A DNA stretch of 64,000 nucleotides from Hyphomicrobiales bacterium. Lineage in GTDB: Bacteria > Pseudomonadota > Alphaproteobacteria > Rhizobiales > JACESI01. Position numbers and translations under genes: made by a program. Below the pieces are notes generated by a model. That model did not search any database and had not been told where the DNA came from. It saw only the letters and a list, made by a program, of their open reading frames with translations. The DNA is taken from positions 62,001 to 126,000 of the forward strand of contig JBDWKL010000016.1 in assembly GCA_039973685.1 (NCBI GenBank). The letters run 5' to 3'. Shown here in pieces: positions 56,054 to 64,000 of the stretch; the first letter of the stretch is position 1, and each line of letters starts with the position of its first letter.

Positions 56054-57066
56054 GCGGCGTCACCCAGCTTTAAAAGCAGGGCGCGGAAGATTGTATCTGA
56101 TAGAGCTGATTTCTTCCGACTTTCTGCAATCGCGTCTTGCACATAACCCAGCGCTTTTTTCACCATTTCCCCCCGCCAAATCGTTACTTGTTTAGAGACT
56201 GCCTGCTTCCGTTTGAAATGAATAGGCGGGCGGGCGCGGTCAACCACATCACGGACCGATGCGCCATTTGCGATGTCGGCGCTGAAAAGCTGTAATCTTG
56301 TGAGATGTCGCTGAAGGACGATGATTGTTTGGAAAGAATTGTGCCCCATGACGAGGCTATTCTCAAAATTTTTCAATCCGAGCTGAAGCTGACCCAATAA
56401 AACCCAGTCAATCGTGTCATCGACCAGTGAAGCAGACGCGTCACCAATCAACAGTTCAACGTCATCGACAGTAATCTCACCTTTATCGTGGGCATAGAGG
56501 CAGAGTTTCTGGATTTCGTTGCGGCTGGTTTGTCGGTTTTGGCCAATCAGAGATAGGAGTAACGCTTGAGCGTCTTGTGAAATGCGCACATTATTTGTTT
56601 GCAGCTCTTCTTGAAGGAGCATATTGAGGCTGCGGCTGTCATCTGCGTAGCAGGGGATGGCGATCGCGGTCTTTGATTTTTCGATCAGTGAGCGTACCGG
56701 ATTTGATTTCTTGAGATCACCGCCTTCAATCAAAACCAGTGACTGCCCACTTCCTTCTTCTAATACAGCTGTAATGGATTTGGTGATCTGTCGCGTGCCA
56801 TTTAAGCGAACTCTAATGACTTTATCGCCGCCGAATAAAGCAACAGCATTTGCTTCGTCAATCAAACGCCCAGGATCATTAGCAATATCATCAGATTCTA
56901 AGGTCAGTTTTGAAAGGGGATCATCATTGCCCTCAAGTGCCAAGCGACTAATCGCATCAGTTCGCTCAGAGACCAACCCCTGGTCAGGCCCATATATCAA
57001 AATGACTGGGTGAAAACCCGCTTTGTTTTTGATGTATCGTTCAACTTCGTTGGCTTTAAGCTGCAC
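56032..57066 (-). CDS. holA: DNA polymerase III delta subunit
   Basis: A 344-residue HolA clamp-loader subunit. It has an N-terminal mononucleotide-like domain (ILIYGPDQGLVSERTDAI), a middle segment VLLQEELQ-type helix followed by GQNRQTSRNEIQKLCLYA, and a C-terminal helical collar domain. It is 14 bp after lptE, as is usual in Rhizobiales (leuS-lptE-holA). Confidence 0.93.
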   Translation of the reverse strand: MQLKANEVERYIKNKAGFHPVILIYGPDQGLVSERTDAISRLALEGNDDPLSKLTLESDDIANDPGRLIDEANAVALFGGDKVIRVRLNGTRQITKSITAVLEEGSGQSLVLIEGGDLKKSNPVRSLIEKSKTAIAIPCYADDSRSLNMLLQEELQTNNVRISQDAQALLLSLIGQNRQTSRNEIQKLCLYAHDKGEITVDDVELLIGDASASLVDDTIDWVLLGQLQLGLKNFENSLVMGHNSFQTIIVLQRHLTRLQLFSADIANGASVRDVVDRARPPIHFKRKQAVSKQVTIWRGEMVKKALGYVQDAIAESRKKSALSDTIFRALLLKLGDAAKKRANR

Positions 57067-57080
57067 GGGTCAAAACCATC

Positions 57081-57605
57081 TTATCGGGCTTTTTTAAGAG
57101 CAATTGCAAGTGCCTGACGCAGTCTCAATGCCGCGGCTTTTGCAGCCCGGATCTCAGCATCACGTTCAGATCGGACATTGGCAAATTCTTGGTCTGCACG
57201 ATCATAAGAAGCTGTTGCCTCTTCGGTTCCTTGTGCAATTGGCGCTGCTTTGCGTCGATCAATCAAAATATATTTCGCTGAAATATCGACAAAGAAAGCT
57301 CTTGGACCAAAATCGACATCACTAATGCCGACTGAGCGAACTTCCTTATTTGTATTCAATTTCAATTCGTACGGTAAGTTACCCGTTGAACTCGTTCCGC
57401 CGCTTAAAGAGAATTGCAACTCATTGCGTACCAGTTGATCCAATCTTGAATTTGGGTCAGCAATTTCAATTGATGCCAATGCCTCACTTATTGAGGAACC
57501 ATCAGACAGGGCAGCCGTAGAGTGTAGTGGTTGAACTTGGCAACTAGCCAACCACAATGCACATATAGCAAAGCCAGATATTCTTAAAATCTTCTTATTA
57601 ATCAA
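57081..57605 (-). CDS. lptE: LPS-assembly lipoprotein LptE
   Basis: A 174-residue lipoprotein. The N-terminus has a signal with the lipobox LASC (cysteine near residue 22). The mature part shows the LptE pattern RLDQLVRNELQFSL and a long C-terminal helix. It plugs the LptD barrel for LPS export. It lies between leuS and holA. Confidence 0.88.
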   Translation of the reverse strand: MINKKILRISGFAICALWLASCQVQPLHSTAALSDGSSISEALASIEIADPNSRLDQLVRNELQFSLSGGTSSTGNLPYELKLNTNKEVRSVGISDVDFGPRAFFVDISAKYILIDRRKAAPIAQGTEEATASYDRADQEFANVRSERDAEIRAAKAAALRLRQALAIALKKAR

Positions 57606-57628
57606 AGACTTGACCTCTAGTTCCTTAG

Positions 57629-60244
57629 CTACACAACAACATTGATAATGCGTTTTGGTACAATAATCAATTTCTTAGGTGTTCCACCATTCAAAGCATT
57701 TTGTACAGCTTCAAGTTTCATTAACGCCTCTTCGATTGTTTTTTGATCCGCGTCAGCAGCAATCGTCAATTCCGCTCGTTTTTTACCGTTGATTTGTACC
57801 GGCATAAGAATTTCATTCTCAACCAAGAGCGCGGGATCGAAAACAGGCCAGTCAGTGTCGGAAAGGCTGGTTTCGTTGCCAAGCATTATCCAACACTCTT
57901 CGGCCAAATGTGGGATCATCGGATTAATCAAAATCGCGAGGTAAGCTAAAGCTTCAGCGAAAACAGCTTTGACGCTGTCATCGGTTTTATCGTTGAGTTT
58001 GACCTTGGCCATGAAATTTACAAGTTCATAAACGCGAGCAACCGCACGGTTGAACCCGAGTTTCTCGATGTCTTGTTCGATCAAGGAAACTGTCTTGTGG
58101 GTTAGCTTCCGTAATTCGAGTGCCTGTCCTTCGATCGTTGAAGGTATATCTGCGTTTGCATCGAAGCCTAGAGATTTGAATTCCGCAAACAGGCGGTAAA
58201 TACGCTGCACAAACCGGAATGCCCCATCGGCGCCCGCTGCAGTCCATTCGAGATCCCGTTCTGGTGGCGTGTCAGACAACATGAACCAACGGGCGGTATC
58301 GGCGCCGTATGTCTCTAAAATGTCAGTCGGGTCGACAGTGTTGCGCTTTGATTTTGACATTTTCTCAATGCCGCCAATTTTAACCTCACTACCACCGTCC
58401 AAAAGGAAGGCTTTGCGCGAACCCCCATCTTCTTCAAATCGAAGTTCTGCAGGGCTTATCCATTTACCGTCGCTAGATTTATACGTTTCGTGAGTCACCA
58501 TGCCTTGGGTGAACAAACCTTTGAACGGTTCATTCGCATTCAAGTGACCGGCAACACCCATGGCGCGGGCAAAGAATCGTGAATAGAGCAAATGCAAAAT
58601 CGCGTGCTCAATGCCACCAATATATTGATCAACTGGAAGCCAATCACTTGCCACTTTTGGCGTGGTTGGTGTGTCTGCCTTCGGATCTGTGAAGCGGGCG
58701 AAATACCATGACGAATCGACAAATGTATCCATCGTGTCAGTTTCGCGTTTTGCAGGTTTACCGCATGATGGGCAGGCTACATCGCGCCATGTTGGGTGGC
58801 GGTCTAGTGGGTTGCCAGGTTTGTCGAAGTTGATGTCTTCTGGAAGTTCAATCGGAAGGTCAGCTGCTTTTACAGGCACGACACCACAATCATCACAATG
58901 AACCACCGGAATTGGGCAACCCCAATAGCGCTGACGAGAAATGCCCCAGTCACGCAATCGGAAATTGACCTGACGCAAGCCCTGCTCGACATCGCCTATT
59001 TTGATGTTTTCTAATTTTTCAGCAACTGTGTCTTTAGCTTCTTCTATACCCAAGCCATCTAGGAATTCAGAATTAAACAAGACGCCATCATCGGTGTTGG
59101 CGACTTTATCAATTTCGAATGAAGCAGCGTCTTCACCTTTTGGCAAAACAACTGGCTTAACGGGCAAGCCATAGGTGCGGGCAAAATCTAAATCTCGTTG
59201 ATCGTGGGCAGGACATCCAAAGATTGCACCAGTGCCGTAATCCATCAAGATGAAATTCGCGACATAAATCGGTAGCTCTTCGCCTTCAACGAGGGGGTGC
59301 TTGACCTTAAAGCCTGTCGCGATCCCTTTTTTCTCAGCCGTCTCTAACGCTGCAACACTTGTTCCTAATTTACGGCATTCATCGATGAATGCCGCTAGTT
59401 CTGGATTGGTTTCAGCTGCTTTAAGTGCAAGCGGATGTTCGGCAGCAACAGCCATAAAGCTTGCGCCGAACAATGTATCAGGGCGCGTCGTGAATACTTC
59501 TAGCGTTTTGTCTTCACTTGGTGCTGCACCTGCAAATTCAAAATGAATGCGTAACCCTTCAGAACGGCCAATCCAGTTTCGTTGCATAAGGCGAACTTTT
59601 TCAGGCCAACCATCAAGATTGTCCAGTTCATCGAGCAGGTCTTGGCTGAAGTCTGTAATCTTGAAGAACCACTGCGTAAGATTGCGTTGTTCAACAGGTG
59701 CGCCTGAGCGCCAGCCGCAACCGTCGATAACTTGCTCGTTTGCTAGAACGGTTTGATCTACTGGATCCCAATTGACTTTGCTCTCCTTGCGATAGACGAG
59801 GTCTTTATCAAGGAAATCGAGGAACAGCATTTGCTGGCGGTGATAATAGTCTACATCGCATGTGGCAAATTCGCGGGACCAATCAAGCGATAGACCCATG
59901 CTTTTGAGCTGGTCGCGCATGGTCGCGATGTTTTCATAGGTCCACGCTTTTGGATGCGTGTTGTTTTGCATCGCTGCATTTTCTGCGGGCATGCCAAAGG
60001 CGTCCCAGCCCATTGGGTGCAAAACATTGAACCCTTTTGCGCGCTTAAACCGAGCAACCACATCACCCATCGTATAATTGCGCACATGACCCATATGGAT
60101 GCGGCCTGATGGATAGGGAAACATTTCCAGCACATAATATTTTTCACGCGGATCTTCGTTGTCGGTCTCGAAAATTTTGTTCTCAGACCAATATGATTGC
60201 CAACGTGGTTCAGTTTCGCGGGGATTGTATCGTTCAGTTGCCAT
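57629..60244 (-). CDS. leuS: Leucyl-tRNA synthetase
   Basis: An 871-residue class I synthetase. The start at [16 protein letters not shown] is the family-like N-terminus. It has HIGH-type [15 protein letters not shown], an editing domain in the CP1 insertion ([12 protein letters not shown]), a zinc-like ribbon with [11 protein letters not shown], and the KMSKS loop [13 protein letters not shown]. It leads the leuS-lptE-holA transcript and is divergent from yggS. Confidence 0.97.
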   Translation of the reverse strand: MATERYNPRETEPRWQSYWSENKIFETDNEDPREKYYVLEMFPYPSGRIHMGHVRNYTMGDVVARFKRAKGFNVLHPMGWDAFGMPAENAAMQNNTHPKAWTYENIATMRDQLKSMGLSLDWSREFATCDVDYYHRQQMLFLDFLDKDLVYRKESKVNWDPVDQTVLANEQVIDGCGWRSGAPVEQRNLTQWFFKITDFSQDLLDELDNLDGWPEKVRLMQRNWIGRSEGLRIHFEFAGAAPSEDKTLEVFTTRPDTLFGASFMAVAAEHPLALKAAETNPELAAFIDECRKLGTSVAALETAEKKGIATGFKVKHPLVEGEELPIYVANFILMDYGTGAIFGCPAHDQRDLDFARTYGLPVKPVVLPKGEDAASFEIDKVANTDDGVLFNSEFLDGLGIEEAKDTVAEKLENIKIGDVEQGLRQVNFRLRDWGISRQRYWGCPIPVVHCDDCGVVPVKAADLPIELPEDINFDKPGNPLDRHPTWRDVACPSCGKPAKRETDTMDTFVDSSWYFARFTDPKADTPTTPKVASDWLPVDQYIGGIEHAILHLLYSRFFARAMGVAGHLNANEPFKGLFTQGMVTHETYKSSDGKWISPAELRFEEDGGSRKAFLLDGGSEVKIGGIEKMSKSKRNTVDPTDILETYGADTARWFMLSDTPPERDLEWTAAGADGAFRFVQRIYRLFAEFKSLGFDANADIPSTIEGQALELRKLTHKTVSLIEQDIEKLGFNRAVARVYELVNFMAKVKLNDKTDDSVKAVFAEALAYLAILINPMIPHLAEECWIMLGNETSLSDTDWPVFDPALLVENEILMPVQINGKKRAELTIAADADQKTIEEALMKLEAVQNALNGGTPKKLIIVPKRIINVVV

Positions 60245-60393
60245 TTTAATACGACGTGCTCTTGAAAAAGGTGATTTATTTGTTGATGTGACAAACACCA
60301 GAATTAACCGCTTTGGTCAACCTTGAAGGGCTTGTTAAGCCTCAGTCTGGTTGGTTTATGATGTTGAAATTGAAGGCCAAAGGAATAGGTGAG

Positions 60394-61044
60394 ATGGAAA
60401 GCATCGCGACAAGATTGAAAACGATTAAGGATGTGGTTGCAAACGCAGGATCAAGTTCGGATGGTTCCGTGTTAATCGCCGTCTCAAAAACTTTTGATGC
60501 GGAGCATATTCTTCCAGTCCTTGAGGCGGGCCATCGGGTGTTTGGTGAAAACCGTGTTCAAGAAAGTCAGGGGAAGTGGCCGACTTTAAAAGAAACCTAT
60601 CCAGACACAGAACTCCATCTTATTGGTCCACTACAATCCAATAAGGCTGCAGATGCTGTAGCGTTGTTTGATGTTATTCATACGATCGACCGTGAAAAAA
60701 TCGCGAAGGCGCTGGCTGCTGAAATGAAAAAACAAGCGCGCCGTTTGCCGGTCTTCATTCAGGTGAATACGGGTTCAGAGCCGCAAAAGGCGGGGGTGTT
60801 ACCAGCAGACGCTGATAGTTTCATTGCAAACTGTGTTCAAGAAATAGGCTTGGACGTGATTGGCCTTATGTGTATTCCGCCTTTCAATGAGGATCCGGTG
60901 CCCCATTTTACTCAGTTGCGGAAGTTGGCGGAAAGACATTCGCTCCCTCACCTATCTATGGGCATGTCTTCTGATTTTGAGGTGGCTTTAACGCACGGTG
61001 CGACCCATGTTCGGGTCGGAAGTGCTATATTTGGCGCGCGATGA
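60394..61044 (+). CDS. yggS: YggS family PLP-binding homeostasis protein
   Basis: A 216-residue PLP-binding protein (PLPBP/YggS). The start is at MESIATRLKTI; upstream codons are not supported. The PLP lysine is in LIAVSKTFDAEHI, followed by FGENRVQESQGKW, LIGPLQSNKA and the C-terminal LSMGMSSDFEVALTHG. It controls vitamin B6 homeostasis and has no known catalytic activity. Confidence 0.94.
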   Translation: MESIATRLKTIKDVVANAGSSSDGSVLIAVSKTFDAEHILPVLEAGHRVFGENRVQESQGKWPTLKETYPDTELHLIGPLQSNKAADAVALFDVIHTIDREKIAKALAAEMKKQARRLPVFIQVNTGSEPQKAGVLPADADSFIANCVQEIGLDVIGLMCIPPFNEDPVPHFTQLRKLAERHSLPHLSMGMSSDFEVALTHGATHVRVGSAIFGAR

Positions 61045-61065
61045 TAGGCAAATCGTGTCTCTTTT

Positions 61066-61596
61066 TTACTGCTGGATGACGAACTTCGTCTCTGTATTTG
61101 CCCTTTTTAAGAACTGCTCCATCACAGATTTTTCAACAGCAACACATCCTTCCGTCGGTCTGAAATCTGGATGGGCTAAATGAAAAAAGATAGCACTCCC
61201 GCCGCCGCGTTTGCGGGTGGAAATATTATAGTCCAACACCACCATATAATCGTAAAGATGATCATTTCGGGTCAGAATTTCATGCGATGTTGGATAGGGT
61301 AATTTGACTAACTGATTGTAATTTCTATCAGTTTTACCATCACTCCACCCCATATCAGGTGAAATTGCATGAATGGGAAGCGCTGTGATCGGTCGCGCTA
61401 CACGGTCTGGTCGATAGTACACATTGAGCACACCGAAACGACCGATAGGCGTTCCACCATCACCTTCCATTTTGCGGCTTGTCATACCAGAACGTCCAAG
61501 AGCACAAGGCGCAATGATTTGACTATTTCCACCCCCCATCACGAAATTGCCACGGGAAAGTGATTTCCAGTTTCTCCGAACAAACACAATGTTCAT
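61066..61596 (-). CDS. L,D-transpeptidase (YkuD family)
   Basis: A 176-residue YkuD-fold protein. The active site shows H139 and the nucleophile C151 in FHLAHPDFRPTEGCVAVEK, a variant of the canonical HxG...SHGChR arrangement. PIGRF at 50-54 is the usual strand. No signal peptide is visible at this start, which is odd for a cell-wall enzyme. It may crosslink peptidoglycan or attach proteins to it. Confidence 0.82.
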   Translation of the reverse strand: MNIVFVRRNWKSLSRGNFVMGGGNSQIIAPCALGRSGMTSRKMEGDGGTPIGRFGVLNVYYRPDRVARPITALPIHAISPDMGWSDGKTDRNYNQLVKLPYPTSHEILTRNDHLYDYMVVLDYNISTRKRGGGSAIFFHLAHPDFRPTEGCVAVEKSVMEQFLKRANTETKFVIQQ

Positions 61597-61724
61597 ATCA
61601 GAACCTCATATATCTGTGATGGACCTAGTTTACTGAATGCTCAAAATAGCCATACTAACGCTATCTTGCTGGATTCGAAATTGAAACTGAAAACCGAAAT
61701 GCTTGGCAAAAAAAGGGTACTTTT

Positions 61725-62408
61725 ATGACTGCGCGGAAAATTATAATTGTCGACGATGATGCGGATCTTTGTGAAGCCTTAGTTGAACAGCTAAGTCTGT
61801 ATGAAGAGTTTGATATAGAGCATCAAGAAAATGCTACCAAAGGCATAAAAGCAGCCCGTGATGGCCACTGTGATTTGCTTATTATGGATGTTGGCTTACC
61901 AGACATGGATGGCCGTGAAGCTGTTAAAATTCTCCGCAAGGGTGGTTTTAAAGCACCGATTATCATGTTGACGGGTCACGATACAGATTCAGACACGATT
62001 TTAGGCCTTGAAGCTGGCGCCAATGATTATGTCACCAAGCCATTCCGATTTGCTGTTCTTCTCGCACGTATCCGTGCGCAACTTCGTCAGCATGAGCAAA
62101 GTGAAGATGCAACCTTCACAATTGGGCCCTATGTCTTCCGTCCAAGTGCGAAAGTTCTTTCTGATGAAACGGGTGCGAAAGTTCGTTTGACGGAAAAAGA
62201 GACTTCAATTTTGAAATATCTCTATCGTGTCGGTGATAAGCCGGTTACGCGTGATATCTTGTTGGAAGAGGTTTGGGGTTACAACTCAGGTGTTACGACA
62301 CACACGTTGGAGACACACATTTATCGCTTACGGCAAAAAATCGAGCGTGATCCGTCCAATGCGGAATTGCTTGTGACCGAGAGTGGTGGTTATAAACTAA
62401 ACCCATAG
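61725..62408 (+). CDS. cenR: OmpR-family response regulator, CenR/OtpR-like
   Basis: A 227-residue response regulator. The receiver domain has DDD at 10-12, D55 in IMDVGLPDMDG, T83 and K105 in VTKPF. The C-terminal winged helix ends with VTESGGYKLNP and contains EVWGYNSGVTTHTLETHIYR. This closely matches the CenR/OtpR group, an envelope regulator essential in Caulobacter. In Brucella the gene is followed by a cNMP-binding protein, exactly as here. No partner kinase is adjacent. Confidence 0.8.
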   Translation: MTARKIIIVDDDADLCEALVEQLSLYEEFDIEHQENATKGIKAARDGHCDLLIMDVGLPDMDGREAVKILRKGGFKAPIIMLTGHDTDSDTILGLEAGANDYVTKPFRFAVLLARIRAQLRQHEQSEDATFTIGPYVFRPSAKVLSDETGAKVRLTEKETSILKYLYRVGDKPVTRDILLEEVWGYNSGVTTHTLETHIYRLRQKIERDPSNAELLVTESGGYKLNP

Positions 62409-62415
62409 AATCATT

Positions 62416-62451
62416 TTATGATGGCTGACTAAATGAGGTTAGCCATCATAA
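62416..62451 (+). terminator. Strong hairpin between cenR and the cNMP-binding gene
   Basis: TTATGATGGCTGAC and GTTAGCCATCATAA form a 14-bp stem with one G-T wobble around an 8-base loop, followed by GTTTT. It is 8-43 bp after the cenR stop and 17 bp before the next start, so it could terminate or attenuate. Confidence 0.6.
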
Positions 62452-62467
62452 GTTTTGGGGCGGGGCA

Positions 62468-62926
62468 ATGTTGGACGAAAAAATCGAACGATTAAAATCT
62501 GTGCCGCTTTTTGCGGTCTTGGATGATATTGCGCTTCATCATATCGTTTTCAATAGCCATAATTTGACGGCGTCAGATGGGACAAGCCTTTTTGTAGAGG
62601 GCGATGCGGCCAGTGGCGCTATTTTTTTGGAAAGTGGCGAGTTGAGCCTTTTGGCTCGTTCAAAAGGTGAAATGGTTGAACGGGTGAAGTTGCAGGCTGG
62701 TGCCGTGGTTGATCCCTATGCTTTGGTTACCAGTGGCAAGCGCCCCGTTACTGCTAAAGCGGTGGGGGATGTTAAATATCAATTATTGGACCGTTCGGTT
62801 TTTCGAAAAGTATTAGAAAACTACCCAGGCCATGCAGAGCGCTTGCAAGACTATCTACGTGAAGAAATCAATCGCACCGTGAGCACACTTAATGGTGTGG
62901 CTGCACGGTTGGATTTCATTCAGTAA
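62468..62926 (+). CDS. Cyclic nucleotide-binding (CRP-like) protein without DNA-binding domain
   Basis: A 152-residue protein consisting of one cNMP-binding beta-roll (about 10-120; LFVEGDAASGAIFLESGEL is the phosphate-cassette side) and a C-terminal helix. The CRP helix-turn-helix is missing. The usual RxA ligand contact is not obvious, so cyclic nucleotide binding is not certain. A similar gene follows otpR in Brucella, suggesting a regulatory partnership. Confidence 0.8.
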   Translation: MLDEKIERLKSVPLFAVLDDIALHHIVFNSHNLTASDGTSLFVEGDAASGAIFLESGELSLLARSKGEMVERVKLQAGAVVDPYALVTSGKRPVTAKAVGDVKYQLLDRSVFRKVLENYPGHAERLQDYLREEINRTVSTLNGVAARLDFIQ

Positions 62927-62950
62927 AAACCCACTAAAAACTCTGGCTTT

Positions 62951-63754
62951 TTAGAATTTGAACTCTGTCACAATTGGTGCGTGGTCAGATGGACGTTCCC
63001 AACCGCGGGCATGTTTTATCACTTTAGTTGAAGCAATCGTTCCATCGAGGGCTTGTGTTGCCCAGATGTGATCGAGCCTACGGCCTTTGTTGGCGTTTTC
63101 CCAATCTTTCGAGCGGTAACTCCACCACGTGAATAATTCTTCCGGTTCCGGAACTAAAAGCCGTTGTGTATCTATCCAATTGCCTTTTTGACGAATAGCT
63201 TCAAGGGCTTCTGTCTCCACAGGCGTGTGGCTTACAACTTTCAAAAGCTTCTTGTGATCCCAAACATCGCTTTCGTAGGGCGCGATATTGAGGTCGCCAA
63301 CCAAAATGGCAGGGCGTTCAGATTCTTCGCCACCAATCCACTGATTCATTTCCGAAACGAATTTCATTTTGTGGTCGAATTTTGGATTTTTCTCAATGTC
63401 TGCTTCATCCCCACCGGCAGGAACATAGAAGTTATGAACCCGAATGCCAGGGCCAATTTTATAATCGGTTGCTATGTGGCGCGCGTCACCCATTTCGCAA
63501 AAATCACGGGAGAAGCTTTCTGTGAATGGGATGCGAGAAACGGTTGCCACGCCGTGATACCCTTTTTGACCGTGTTTCGCGATATAGGGATATCCCATTT
63601 TCTTAAATGCAGTCTCTGGAAATTGGTTGTTGTGGCATTTGGTTTCTTGCAAGCACAACACATCTGGATTTTCGGCCTCTAGCAGTTTCTCCACGAGGTT
63701 GATGCGAAGGCGAACAGAATTGATATTCCAGCTGATAATTTTGAAGACTGACAT
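62951..63754 (-). CDS. xthA: Exodeoxyribonuclease III (AP endonuclease)
   Basis: A 267-residue XthA. The start at MSVFKIISWNINSVRLR matches the family. It has LCLQETKCHNNQFP with the metal glutamate, VGDLNIAPYESDVWD, and the terminal catalytic SDHAPIVTEF. It nicks abasic sites and has 3' phosphatase activity. Confidence 0.96.
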   Translation of the reverse strand: MSVFKIISWNINSVRLRINLVEKLLEAENPDVLCLQETKCHNNQFPETAFKKMGYPYIAKHGQKGYHGVATVSRIPFTESFSRDFCEMGDARHIATDYKIGPGIRVHNFYVPAGGDEADIEKNPKFDHKMKFVSEMNQWIGGEESERPAILVGDLNIAPYESDVWDHKKLLKVVSHTPVETEALEAIRQKGNWIDTQRLLVPEPEELFTWWSYRSKDWENANKGRRLDHIWATQALDGTIASTKVIKHARGWERPSDHAPIVTEFKF

Positions 63755-63835
63755 AGAGGTTTGGTTCCGATCATAGTTTGATCGAGCATAGCGCAATGAT
63801 TGGCCAAAGACGATGTGCTGTACCGTGTATCCCAA

Positions 63836-63865
63836 ACAAAAAAGCCGATGCGAGGCACCGGCTTT
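63836..63865 (-). terminator. Intrinsic terminator of lolA
   Basis: On the reverse strand AAAGCCG ... CGGCTTT forms a 7-bp stem around an 11-base loop, then a T-rich run (TTTTGTTT) follows. It lies 22 bp beyond the lolA stop. Confidence 0.75.
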
Positions 63866-63887
63866 AATACATCAATTAGAAGAGGCT

Positions 63888-64000
63888 TTATTCGCCTGGG
63901 TATTTGATTTTAAAGAGGCTGGATTTCAGCTTCGTCCCTTTTTTGGTGTCAAAAATTTGCACCGAGGTATCGAGGCCTTGGGCATCTGTGACGATCCATT
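63888..64000 (-). CDS. lolA: LolA-like outer-membrane lipoprotein carrier, C-terminus only
   Basis: Only the last 37 codons are in the window, read on the reverse strand: WIVTDAQGLDTSVQIFD, then LFKIKYPGE and a stop. This matches the C-terminal strands of rhizobial LolA, which ferries lipoproteins across the periplasm, and lolA next to xthA is a common order. The rest lies outside the window. Confidence 0.75.
   Translation of the reverse strand, partial: WIVTDAQGLDTSVQIFDTKKGTKLKSSLFKIKYPGE

Noticed and set aside
1-64000. tRNA, rRNA, CRISPR arrays, insertion sequences, prophage or integrative elements
   Set aside because: None recognised by eye: no transposase or integrase genes, no regularly spaced repeats and no tRNA-like cloverleaf. 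Small RNAs cannot be excluded without covariance searches.

Overview
The window is a 64 kb stretch of an alphaproteobacterial chromosome, most likely a Hyphomicrobiales (Rhizobiales) member with moderate GC. The evidence is gene order: pckA diverging from chvI-chvG-hprK-EIIA-HPr; coaA-hisE-hisF-hisA-hisH-hisB near hslV/hslU; maf-aroE-coaE-dnaQ facing hemE-hemJ-rho-mnmE-mnmG-rsmG-parA-parB-holA-lptE-leuS; and a CenR/OtpR-type regulator followed by a cNMP-binding protein, xthA and lolA. No rRNA, tRNA, CRISPR array, insertion sequence or prophage was seen.

Layout. (1) 1-6.5 kb: the start of pckA, the ChvGI two-component system, the short HprK with EIIA-Man and HPr, and nudC. (2) 6.5-13 kb: the most unusual segment. 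A tight five-gene operon (7207-11167) encodes two diverged nicotianamine-synthase-like proteins, two SAM methyltransferases and a double GNAT protein. It lies between a secreted pilus-N-domain protein and a TIGR02186/TauE pair. (3) 13-25.5 kb: metabolism and repair (tautomerase, enolase-superfamily enzyme, nth, AraC-Ogt fusion, PagL-like barrel, M50-type protease, gpmA, dapB, pyrF, FMN reductase, PmtA-like enzyme), then dnaJ and two glycosyltransferases. (4) 25.6-43 kb: dnaK, alkB, a TetR regulator, grpE, coaA, the his genes, hslV/hslU with a membrane-protein gene between them, an XRE regulator, Smr, mltA, a Tim44-like protein and fxsA. (5) 43-64 kb: secB, dnaQ, coaE, aroE, maf, the probable replication origin, then hemE through parB, holA-lptE-leuS, yggS, an L,D-transpeptidase, cenR, xthA and the end of lolA.

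The 535 bp between maf and hemE looks like oriC. It has no gene, is AT-rich, carries near-consensus DnaA boxes on both strands and five GANTC (CcrM) sites, and the flanking genes point away from it. Two perfect parS palindromes lie 4.3 and 6.4 kb to its right, one between mnmE and mnmG and one inside rsmG, next to parA-parB. This is therefore the origin/segregation domain of the chromosome.

The best candidates for new biology are the nicotianamine-synthase-like operon, which lacks the dehydrogenase and transporters of known opine metallophore loci, and a 40-codon micro-ORF between hisA and hisF. The micro-ORF repeats the first 14 residues of HisF exactly while differing at eight third codon positions, and is coupled by ATGA overlaps at both ends. 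Other oddities are glycosyltransferase genes separating dnaK from dnaJ, a polytopic membrane protein between hslV and hslU, and several convergent gene pairs whose terminator hairpins contain a stop codon.
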